Below are positions 11,489 through 21,782 of a DNA stretch of 64,000 nt, in pieces. The stretch is taken from the NCBI GenBank assembly GCA_035771165.1, contig JAWNZC010000353.1, positions 1,633,501 to 1,697,500 on the forward strand. The letters are read 5' to 3'. Under the pieces are notes generated by a model. It did not search any database. It saw only the letters and a list, made by a program, of their open reading frames with translations, and was not told the origin of the DNA. Each line of letters begins with the position of its first letter. The first letter of the stretch is position 1. The position numbers and the translations under genes were made by a program. The DNA comes from Paragorgia papillata (taxonomy: Eukaryota; Cnidaria; Anthozoa; Scleralcyonacea; Coralliidae).

Positions 11489-12153
11489 GTAAAAGATTCG
11501 ATCTATAAAAGCTTTTATTTGGTCAATTCAACTGATGTGTACAGCATGACTAGCTAGTTGTATCTGGCAGTTTACGTGCCAGCGTTGGTTCTCCATGTCA
11601 TAATATAATTTATGCGCATGGTTGCTACCCAGACATGGCCAGACATCCCGGTAAAAAATTATCCGTTAGGTACATTTCTCCGACACTTGTAGCCTTTTAA
11701 AAGCTTGTCGCACAGATTTATTTACACGACCAGCAAGAACATATTCACATAATACCATTCTTCGTAAACTTTGTAAAGCTCGGAGCTATAGTAAGCAAAA
11801 TATTAGCTTTCAAGTAAGTAAGCTAATTCGGGCAATCGCTTCCGACACTAACCACCTTAGCTTTGAGCTTTTCTTTACAATCTTAACATTTCTCTTACGC
11901 TCGTACGCTCTGCACTGACTTTCACGGTTATTTGTTTGCATAGGAAGCAAGATCATAGTCAAAACAATAGTCTTCGTAAATTTCGTGATGTTCTAGGCTA
12001 AGCTTTTCAAAATATTAGCTTTCGACTAAACAAGTTAAATACACATAACAACACTAGCCCAGGACCGTTTTATTTAGCACGACGATGGTGAAATTTCGTT
12101 GGTCCATGTACACTAACTGAATGGAATGTGTGGCTCGTTTCAGCAGACATACG
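11489..12153. other. Probable gypsy-1 5' LTR sequence, outer edge undefined
   Basis: Non-coding, AT-rich sequence right of the primer-binding site. It is expected to contain the LTR, but no TG...CA pair can be chosen with confidence. No gene seen. Confidence 0.4.
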
Positions 12154-12156
12154 TTA

Positions 12157-12305
12157 AGCCGGTTTCCACAAGGCGACATTTTTCGCGCTAAGTGACTTTT
12201 TCTTTTGTCTCATGAGCTCTGAACTGGAACTAATCAGAGATCTATTGAATTCGAACAAAAGAAAGTCGCCTCGCACGAAAAAAATCGCCTAGTGGGAAAC
12301 CGGCT
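12157..12305. mobile_element. 149-bp Harbinger-like MITE, TSD TTA
   Basis: The left end AGCCGGTTTCCACAAGGCGA pairs with the right end TCGCCTAGTGGGAAACCGGCT (one gap or mismatch in the middle). The trinucleotide TTA is duplicated at 12154-12156 and 12306-12308. A 3-bp TWA duplication is the hallmark of PIF/Harbinger elements; that assignment is inference because no transposase is present. The termini resemble the element at 27585-28696. Confidence 0.82.
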
Positions 12306-12308
12306 TTA

Positions 12309-13693
12309 GTTGGAGAGTGTTAGCGAGTCATAAGAATGTCTGCGAAGACGACTGCCCCTAAGGGAGCTCAAACGTCGTTTCAGCCCGTTTTCATTGCTAC
12401 CGAGCGCCAGCGGGGCAGCACATAATCGTATATGTTTGAGACTGGAGCACGGATTTCCGGATTTCAGGCTTTCAGGATTTCAGGATATCGTCATTTACTC
12501 CACATTTTGTCGCTACATTTGTCTGCGGTGAATTTTTGTCCAGATTTTTGTCGACAGCTCGAATTTCTGTCGAAATTTCTGTCGACGATCTCGACAAGAT
12601 ATTATTTATATTGATTTTCATTTTCAAGATTTCTTCTGTTTTTATTCAGCTAAACCTGGTAAATACAAATCTTCTACCGTTTCTTCTGCTTTTGTCACCA
12701 CAAACACTGGCAATTCAGTCTACTCTTTTCAGATTGTTTTTTCTCGTCGGTCTCTTACTTTCTTTGTTGTTGACAAAATATGACAAGGCATCATTCAGTT
12801 CTCTTCAAAATCTAAAAAGCCGTTTGTTTGTTTTAAGTAGAATACACCAGAGCAGAAATCTTTACCATCTTTGAACAGTTTCAGGACATATCCCAGTCCT
12901 TTCAGCATTTCTGTCGGCATTGTTTTCCGTCTTCATCGTAATTTGTAGGGTTTTTCAGTGGTTTTAAGTCGTATTTATTGTTGCCTCTTCCCGCTGCCAT
13001 ATATCGTCTTAGCCTTCTTTCTTTGGTCTTTTTTCATAGTAATGTTAATGTACATTTTAGCTGAAACAATATTTTTTGGCAAAGATTTATTTCAGGTCAT
13101 AGTCGTTTAAAAATTATTTCGTAATCCAACCGAACTTTAGTACGTAATCCAACCGAACTTATAATTGCTGACATAAATTTAAATAATTTGAATAATATAA
13201 CTGGTTAGTTACAAGTATCCTTCTATTTGAACAGCACCAGTTGTGGATTTGATAATATATATATTTATAAACAGGTTTCAGAATTACTTTAAAGTTTTCA
13301 TCTCGCGTGTAATTTCGCATATAGACGGTGTCCACGCATGCCGAGATTAGCACCCTCACCTGGCTCCGGGCCTTCGGCCCTACGCCCGGGCTCGGGGATT
13401 ATATGCACCTTTTATTACAAAATCAATCTTGTATTTCTTGGTCTTCGCTTCGTGTAACTTCGTCAAAACACCGGACTAGCATATTTTCTGCTGTTTCTAG
13501 CACGTCTGGGTACTAAAATCTACTTTTGTAATGTTTATCGTCATTTATTTAATTTATTTTTGTCGTTTTGCAGCAATAACCTCCTTATTAGTATTTTTTT
13601 TTGTTTCCAATGGTAGGGCATTAACAATTTTCATAATGCCCGTGGGCATGCATTACCGAGAAATCTCGACACGTCAGCAGCTATAGGTGTCGC
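12309..13693. other. Gene-free stretch with small local repeats
   Basis: It contains TTTCAGGATTTCAGGAT-type and TTTCTGTCGA-type short repeats (12460-12600), a tandem 22-bp repeat GTAATCCAACCGAACTTTAG/TATA (13120-13162), and a GC-rich hairpin around GGGCCTTCGGCCC (13366-13378). Open frames such as 12536-12874 are hydrophobic low-complexity translations without a recognised domain. Confidence 0.5.
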
Positions 13694-14636
13694 ATTACAT
13701 TTGGAAACGTGAATCTTTAAACATGCTTTAATATTTTGTTTTCCCGATACAAAACCGACTAGGTTTCCCCCATGGTACCATGGTAAAGCAAGGACAACGC
13801 ATATTAATTCTGCTTAGATCAGCGCAATCAAAATATATTCATCAGGAAGGAAGACTACTCGATTATTAACAGTTGAAGAAATGGTGTCGCGTTTGCTCAA
13901 CGCGAAAGTTCTTTCAACACTGGATGCTGAAAGCGAATTCCCGCAAATACCACTTGGCGAAAAGTTTTTATCCATCACTTGTTTTAACAATTAATGTTTA
14001 GCATTTGACTCAATGTCCTAGGTAATTCGGGTGAATTCTCGAACATCCATTTTAATCGACCGGTTGAATGCCAAATATTACTTGTATATACCCAATTCTA
14101 CTCTCGGCATTACCACATTATACATACACAACTCGTGGCCAAAACTTGGGAACGACTTCCGTAGCTCAGCAGTCAGAGCACTGCACTAGCATCGCAGGGT
14201 CGCGGATTACATTTGGAAACGTGTATCTTAAAACATGCTTTAATATTTTGTTTTCCCGATACAAAACCGACTAGGTTTCTCCCATGGTACAATGGTAAAG
14301 CAAGGAAAACACATATTAATTCTGCTTAGATCAGCGCAATCAAAATGTATTCATCAGGAAGGAAGACTACTCGATTATTAACAGTTGAAGAAATGGTGTC
14401 GCGTTTGCTCAACGCGAAAGTTCTTTCAACACTGGATGCTGAAAGCGAATTCCCGAAAATACCACTTGACGAAAAGTTTTTATCGATCGCTTGTTTTAAC
14501 AATTAATGTTTAGCATTTGACTCGATGTCCTAGGTAATTCGGGTGAATTCTCGAACATCCACTTTAATCGACCGGTGGAATGCCAAATATTACTTGTATA
14601 TACCCAATTCTACTCTCGGCATTACCACATTATACA
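13694..14636 (+). repeat. 512-bp tandem duplication; second copy split by the EnSpm-like insertion
   Basis: The sequence starting ATTACATTTGGAAACGTG at 13694 restarts at 14206, an offset of 512 bp. It stays nearly identical through AACAGTTGAAGAAATGG and GTCCTAGGTAATTCGGGTG. Copy 1 continues at 14118-14205 through ACAACTCGTGGCC and a tRNA-like segment. In copy 2 the corresponding point is interrupted at 14637, and the missing remainder is found at 31891-31980, directly beyond the right end of the large transposon. This supplies an internal empty-site comparison. Confidence 0.9.
14157..14205 (+). tRNA. Truncated tRNA-Ala(AGC)-like sequence (SINE head)
   Basis: GTAGCTCAGCAGTCAGAGC fits the tRNA D-arm/A-box consensus. 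It is followed by an anticodon-arm-like segment CTGCACTAGCATCGCAG with AGC at the anticodon position. The T-arm is lost where the duplication junction falls at 14206. It is probably part of a tRNA-derived SINE and not a working tRNA gene. Confidence 0.6.
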
Positions 14637-15180
14637 CACTGTAAAATCAGATCAGTTAAAACTACCCGAAATAAAAGGTCATAGTTGAATCTGTGGTAAC
14701 TATTATTTTATTGGTTAATAATACCTTAATTAATGGTTAAGTTAACCATTTCTTTTTAGGTCATAATAACCTTTATTACAAGTTATTTTAATCAAAATAA
14801 ATGGTTGTTTCTAACATGATCGTGAAGAAAAATATTGGTTATATTAACCGTTTATATCAGGTTATCTTAATCATTTTTAATAGGTAAAGTTAACTGTTAA
14901 TATTAGGTAATTAAAAAATATTAACCGAATTTAATTGGTTAAAGTAACTGCTATTCATGGCTGTTTTAACCATGATTTTTTGGTTTTTGCAGTGAATCTG
15001 TGGTAACCAATTAAAATGGTTAACGGGCAGTAGATTTGACCATTCTTTATAGGTTATCAAAATGGGTTGTTTTAACTGAATAGAAGGGGTAAAAATAACT
15101 AAAAAATACGTGTTGAACCAAGGATTTTTAATGGTTATTTCAACAAACATACAGTATTAACAGTAAAACAAACAGTAAAT
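14637..15180. repeat. Left subterminal repeats of the EnSpm-like element
   Basis: Dense copies of GGTTAA/TTAACC variants in both orientations (GGTTAAGTTAACCATT, ATATTAACCG, TTGGTTAAAGTAAC, AATGGTTAACG). GAATCTGTGGTAAC is duplicated at about 14689 and 14994. Clustered subterminal motifs are the expected transposase-binding region in CACTA elements. The motif set mirrors the right end at 31480-31890. Confidence 0.8.
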
Positions 15181-15235
15181 AACATCAGTTCTAACAAAAT
15201 ATATATCTCTATATCAAGCTGTATGGTGGGTAAGT

Positions 15236-18200
15236 CTACACCATTAAATCACAAACGAGATTCTCCACTTTTAGTGGTAGATTGGCACTACACTGACCAA
15301 TAAGTATATGTTCCAAGAATAAGAAAAGCGCCTTCTCGACTCCACCAGCACTTTTCGGGAATTCCATATTGAATGCGTAATAGCTTCCCAGTAGTGTTAC
15401 TACCGCATTCAGGATGTTCGCTGGTCTAAACTGACAGATAACCATACCTTCTGCAGCAAGGCAGAGCTCATCAATATCTGTCAGATTTCCTGTACTTAGC
15501 AGTCTTGGTGATTTTGTCGAGCTTCTTAGGTTGTCCAAAACACTGTCTTCATCTTCACTCTGTTGAACAAAATCAATAATAGGAATGATTTAGAACAAGT
15601 GATTTTTGTGTACATGCACTTAATATAATTATTTTTCTTTGTATTTTAATGGGTTTTTTTGTGGTTATTCAAAACATAAAAGTTAATGTAACACGACTCG
15701 AAATTCACTTTTTTCTTGGTTGTTCAACCATGGCCTGTTTTATGGTTACCTAAAGAGAATTTGGTTATAATGTCCGATGGGTTATGAAAATAAACATAAC
15801 CATAAATGCTTCAACTAAATAAAATGTTTACTTCATAACTGCATCTTTACTCAAAAAATCTGTTTAATTTACACAATTGATATTATTTTCCAGGAATTAG
15901 TTAATTACTAGGGTCAGGAAACATAATTCCTTCATATTCAGCAATTAATGTAACACTAAATAATACTTCATACCTTTGATCTTATCCAAAATGATTGGTC
16001 TGAATACTTTGTGCCTTTCTTGGTCTCACAAAGTAAGAAAGGGAGTCCAGCCATTATGCATCGGTTTTGAACTTCTAAAATATAAAATTAAAATGTCAAT
16101 CAACTTACATGTAGAATTGTGAACTAAAGGACAAATAACCACCATCCCTATTTATACAATACCCTGGTTGCTATGCGTGTTTTCATTGGTTGTTGGCCAT
16201 GATCTATTAGAGGACAGACACATGGTCACGTCAGATCACGTCAGCTGACTTGCTTTTTTCCATCTTCATGCCCCAAAATCCAGCAAGAGTTTCGATAAAA
16301 AGCTTTTAAATTTTTGTATTGTATAAAAACAAATAGATTCCATTTTTTTGTTGTCTGTTCAGTTATAGATGCACAGAAGACGTAACAACGTGGTAAGAAC
16401 ATCAGTGACCCTCTCAACTGCGTCTCGTGCGCCACTTTTTTGTTCTTACCACGTTGTTACGTCATCTGTGCATCTATAACTGAACAGACAATGGCAGAAT
16501 GGAATCTATTTGTTAATCTGATATCAAATTTGAAAAACTAACATTTGCAGCAACCTCTTTGCCAGCTATAGCACTGTGCCAATATGCAAAATTGGAAACC
16601 TATATACATGTATCACTTAATACAGTATGAGATTCCTGAACAACATTTCAATGTTGAGAGAACAGAATCAGCAAAGAGTATTTCAATATTGTCAGTCAAA
16701 ACAGAATCAGCTTATAGACTAATCCATGTACAATGCATGAATGAACACTACTTTAATTGAGTAATTAATATTGTCAAGGTAGCTGTACCCACCATTTTCA
16801 TCCAAGAATTCCACTCCCTCTGCCATCGCCATTATTTCCCTTAGACAAGGATTTGGAGATTTTCGCATGCGACTCAGAAGTCTCTCCCTCCATCCTCCCA
16901 CGAATCGCTCCCTGATATCCTTATTTATATCAGGTTCCTGGAGGATTCTGCCTAACTCTGCTCTTATCTAAATTAAAAAAAATTTCTATGAATAATTAAC
17001 CCTTTACAGTGCAGGAAATTTAGAGAGAATCGATATACCGGATATACCGGTATACCAGTATTTTTTCAAATACCGGTTGGCGATATGAATAATTCCAAAA
17101 ATACCGGTATACCGACATTTCGGTATTTTAATGGATTTACAGGATTGAAACGCTATTTCCAGTGAAAACTTGCCATGGGAAAATAATTCACAAATTTTAA
17201 CATCTATAATCACGTACCAAACGGACTCAGCTGAAACCAGAAAAGGAGAACATGCTAATCTTGCTTACCAAAAACCTCTGAAGAATGTGAACAGTGAGCA
17301 GTGTGAAGTTTGCAATATTCCGATATTCATGTGAACTTTGCAATATTCCATTGACAGGAAGATCGAAGTGAATCAACTAATAATACTGTGTGAATTAATT
17401 TGACTCTTAAGCTTCGTCCTCACTCTGCCATAAATTTAAACTCGATATTTCTTTTTGAGCATGCGTGAATGGTTGCCAAGATGTCAAAAATAATTTAGGC
17501 CCAGGCTCTAATGCTTTAATTGCTAGTTTGACCAGTTTAAAACGTGACTCACCCCAAACTTGGGGTGAAGATCAAGTTCGTTGGCAGAGGTAACTTTCCC
17601 CGGAAGCCTGTGTAGGTCAGAAAGGGGCTCTGACTCGAAGGGTGTGTAGATCCAGCTTGTCCCAGGACAGGATTATGTTACTGCTGTTACAGAATTGATT
17701 GGTCCCAGGACAGGATTATAATGTTACAGAATTGATTGAAAAACCTCAGAAGTAGCTCAAATGGTGCATAATTAACATATACTGTAATACTGTACCTCAG
17801 ATCCTGAGCTTGATCCCAAGGTGGGAAAAGCCTGCAAAACTTGCCACACTCTGAGATTTTTGGTGATAATCTCTCTTCTCCGCATTGGATATGTTGAAGT
17901 CATCAAATTCTTTAAAAGTGAATAGTCCTTCTTGTTTTTTTTCCATTGAGCACTTATCCGCTTCTTTTGCATATCATATGTTTCCTCTGTTTCCCCCTCC
18001 GGGATAGCAGGAATGACAAATGTGGGACCAATGGTCTTTTTTCTACCTGGCTTTCCTTTTGAAACTTCTTTTCCTTCTTGCTGATATGATTTATTTATTT
18101 CTTTGTTTCTCTTCTTGCTTAGGTTCTCAAATCTATCTTTTATCTTTTTGGCCCAGAATGACTATAGTGTAAATGTATTATTATAATATTTAGTATTATA

Positions 18201-21200
18201 TATATATTATTATATTATTATACATGGCTGACCAAAATGCTGCATGCTGATTGGTTGCCGAGAGGTCCGGAAAAAAGCCTATTGCCCTCCTTGGCAATAC
18301 ATTGGGAGGGAAATACACTTTTCTTTGGACTACATGTACTACAGTACATTTTTGTGGGAAAATTTTTGAGTTGTTTTAATTAAGTAATATATCATGAACA
18401 CGAGGAAGAGTGTCTCAACCGATATGCAGTCACCAAGAAGTGCTTGAAAAACGAGGCTGTAAGCCAATTTTCTTAACCAATTTCGAAGTGACTTGATAGA
18501 AGATATGGAACAGTCTTTCGAGTGATTGATCTAACTTCTAAAACAAATCAGTATATATGAAAATATCAGGTTGAAAGTTGGCAAAGTTCTATGCTAATTA
18601 AGACAGGGTTTCCAGTTCACCATCTCGGTACTGATTTCCTTTGTTTTCATCTATGAATTATTAATGATTTGAGAAATACAAATCAATGAGAATGAGATAA
18701 ATTCGTTAAACTATTTCGAACAATGACATGTCTTTACAATGTAAACATTTGTTTCTTCTTATGAAAAGCGATTATCTAACGGTAAACAAATTCTTAACAG
18801 GTATAAACATGAAGCGAAATGAAGAAGCTCAAATGTAAGTGAAAATGGAAACATCCATGAATATGTTTGCCCCCCCCACTTTTTAACAAGGCCAGTAATA
18901 AACAAGGTCAGTAATAAAGTTATGATTAACAAAATCACTAATCCTAGCTAACCCACGACTTTGAATAAAGATATAATAAAGACATTTGAATGCAGATATT
19001 CAATGTCTGGAAAAGTGTTGTCTTTTGAGTATTTTATGATGTTTTTGGACCTTTAGAATTCTGTAAATCCTTGTCCTAAAATGCAGGAAATACCATTTCA
19101 GGGACTCTAGATTTCAAAATTTCCTAAAATGACTATTGTTATATTAACCTCGTTTTTTCAGTCTGTACCTTTGTTGCCTTTGCCATTTTCGCACTTGGTT
19201 AATAAATCTTGGTTATATTACATAATATATTTAATATATATGTATAGTCTAATCATGAAACTCTGAGTAGCTCTATAAATCCAGCAAAACAATTTGTAAT
19301 GTGATATATACCACATGCCACATGACCTTGATGGCAAACTTGTCAGTTTCTCAAATATTTGTCTGCTACTTTGCTCTGTCACTAATTTGTCAACAAACAA
19401 TGTTCAGTTAAGTATTAATAGTAACTAATAATAACAATATGACACCTTAAGTACAAGTATTTAGTACATACTTACATGGCCAGCTCCAACAGAGCTTTTC
19501 AAGCAAGGATATTTTTTAATCAGCTTAATGGCTACATGGTCTCTCTCAGATTTTGTTATTTTATCTGTACATGCATATAGAGATGTGCACAATTGTCTGT
19601 TCAATGCATTTCTATTCTCTACAGTCAATTCTCCACCATCCAATGCTGCCTGCACAACTGGTTCCCACTAACAAGATAGTCAATATATAAATATTTTAAG
19701 ATGCAATTAAGTGATCACTCCATTACAAACCGAAGAGAATTAAAATGGCTAAAAATTTATGGCTACAACAAAAAAAGAACAAGATTTCAAAAGGACTCAT
19801 GAATACATCAAAAACGAAATGTCAAAATAACTATCGAGTTAATGCAGATATTGCAGTTCAGTATATTTCAACAGATGTATTCAAATATATATATATTTAT
19901 ATATATATAGACTACTGTACACTTTCAATCATACAGTACCTTTGAAGGGATTTCAAATTTCTCCAACCAGTATGTATACGTATCTTTGGCTTTAATAGGT
20001 GTATTTTCTTTCTAGAATACATTTTAAAACCTCATTTTAGTAGCTACAGTAAATATTTTAGAGATACATTATATAAAGACCTATAAAAAAAGACAAAATA
20101 TATATTTTGAAAAAAGACACAATTGTCAATCGCACAAATATATTACCGTCAAGCACACACGTTTATCTGACAAAGAGATACACCCCACATCTAGCCTTGA
20201 TTTACGTTTTCCTGAACTATTAAGAGTTACGGTGCTCTCTCGCTCGTGGCAATTGGATGGAGTATACTGAGCCTGAGATTGAGCTGGTCTCTGACGTTCA
20301 TTGCCATTGGAAACTTCAGATGCATTTGAAGATTTATTAGATGGTGAACAGTCAGGAGTGCCAAAAGCCAAAGAAGAGACGAGATGTCCCTGCTGAGGAA
20401 TTTTTTCCCCATTCGGACTAAACTCCTGAAATGAAAATAATTATAATAGTATACTTCAGATAACTGGAAATTCCAGAGCCCACGATCCTTATGGGCTCCG
20501 CCTGTAAGATCTACGTCAGTGATCTACGTAAGTTGTTTTCAACTTTTTTTACAAATGAAGCCAGTTAAGTTCTAGACAAGCGCTACTGTGTCGGCTCTCA
20601 AAGGAGTCAAAGCTACCGATACTATACAAACACAATTAATGAAGCGATTTTCTCTCCTTGTGAAGTACTTAAATAAATTCTCTCTTTCGACGCAATTTTC
20701 ACCCAGAAAAATAGCCCCTTGAAAGTGGCCGCCCCCATAATGAGTAGCCCCCGAAGCCGCTTCGGCTACTTTCGGAAACGGCTACGGTATATATAAAAGC
20801 CCATTAAAAGTATAAACCGCAAACCCCAAGTAAACCATTCAGTATAAAACATAACTTCATTCTCGTGCTTTGTGTAATATTAGTTTTTTCTATTAACTGA
20901 AAAATTAAACCGGCACTGTATTAGTTTGTCAGCCGCCGCAGGCTTGTCAACTCTACAGTACTATTAAACCCGTAGCAATAAAAAACAGTTTTAATACAAG
21001 CAAGAAGAAGAGAAACACGTACCATTCCAGTGATTTCGCTCCATGAGTGTCTAAGGATTCTTCGAAACTTAATCTTAGGAGTCAGTCCATTTAAGTCTAC
21101 GAGGTCCATGTTGATGAAGGTGTCGCCATCAACTTCACATTCTAGAAGCAGATCAGATAGAGGGAATTTATTAATATCCGTGATTCAAGATATTTCCTGT

Positions 21201-21438
21201 ATTAAAAAACATATCAGTACCGTGATAGCCGCTATGGTCCTAAATCCTGGCTTTTTGTAATAACTAGTAGACGTAAATACATTACATACAGAAATTGTTT
21301 AACTAAAATGCATCATAATATTATTAAAACCATAAGTTGTATACCTTGCAACTTTCCTTTGAGATCTCCGAGGCCTTTTTCTTCGAGAAAGCCCACCACA
21401 TCAGCCACTGAAGAATTCAAAGTAATCCTCTCGGTCAT
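15236..21438 (-). CDS. SAM-domain accessory protein of the EnSpm-like element (8 exons, ~549 aa)
   Basis: Predicted exons, 5' to 3': 21438-21345, 21141-21023, 20425-20147, 19667-19476, 18161-17796, 16967-16793, 16074-15974, 15559-15236. All have GT/AG borders and compatible phases, giving one uninterrupted frame. The start ATG is at 21438 (MTERITLNSS). Residues ~8-65 form a sterile alpha motif domain: ADVVGFLEEKGLGDL in exon 1, then ECEVDGDTFINMDLVDL and a basic helix in exon 2. A Ser/Asn-rich linker follows (exon 3), then a basic region GKPGRKKTIGP (exon 5), and a helical C-terminus ending VENLVCDLMV. The arrangement resembles SAMD3-like proteins found as multicopy genes in fish and cnidarians. 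SAM domains mediate protein oligomerisation; a role helping the neighbouring transposase is inference. Exon 6 uses a GTGGGT donor chosen to keep phase. Confidence 0.78.
16329..16514. repeat. Foldback element in SAM-gene intron 6
   Basis: Two ~70-80-bp arms (from AACAAATAGATTCCAT... through GTAACAACGTGGTAAGAACA) mirror each other around a ~38-bp loop at 16402-16439. The arms are nearly identical. The transcript would form a long hairpin. No coding capacity. Confidence 0.85.
17030..17135. repeat. TACCGGTATA-rich repeat cluster in SAM-gene intron 5
   Basis: Palindromic motifs ATACCGGTAT, GATATACCGG, AATACCGG and TTTCGGTATT recur in both orientations over about 100 bp. Probably a short degenerate palindromic element; its boundaries are unclear. 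Confidence 0.55.
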
Positions 21439-21782
21439 TTTTTGATTGTTTTGAATGATTGCTAGCCAGGAGAAGTTCAAAAATGAATGATTTTCCAGTA
21501 TTTCCACTATAGTTTTATACAAGCACATAAAAGACAGACCACTTGACGAAAGGCCAAGGAGGCCCGAAAAGTGAATCTGTGAATGGCAGCTTAATGCAAT
21601 GTGATTGGTTTATAGCGGAGATTGAGCGCGAAAAGGAGGCCATCGCTTAAAATGGCTCGAAAATATTTGTCGATTAGACTAACGCCAAAAACGTCGCTGG
21701 TTTGGCGAACAGCGACATAGAGAAGAAACGGTTTGAGAACGGCCATCTTTACTCGGAAAAATTTGCTTATATTATCTCAAAT
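21439..21782. promoter_or_regulatory. Shared intergenic region between the two divergent EnSpm-like genes
   Basis: The 344 bp between the two predicted start codons must hold the promoters of both genes. Its position implies a bidirectional promoter. No canonical TATA arrangement is clear. An in-frame stop at 21675 upstream of the plus gene supports the first downstream in-frame ATG at 21783 as start. Regulation itself is inferred only from the layout. Confidence 0.55.

Noticed and set aside
14157..14205. Functional tRNA-Ala gene
   Set aside because: The T-arm and 3' acceptor half are missing at the duplication junction.
14980..15000. Internal CAGTG end as the right end of a short separate element starting at 14637
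   Set aside because: TTTTTGCAGTG resembles the terminus, but the flanking bases do not match a duplication and the subterminal repeats continue past it.
21651..21782. Upstream ATG at 21652 as the transposase start
   Set aside because: It is out of frame with the zinc-finger frame, and an in-frame stop at 21675 blocks any earlier start in the correct frame.
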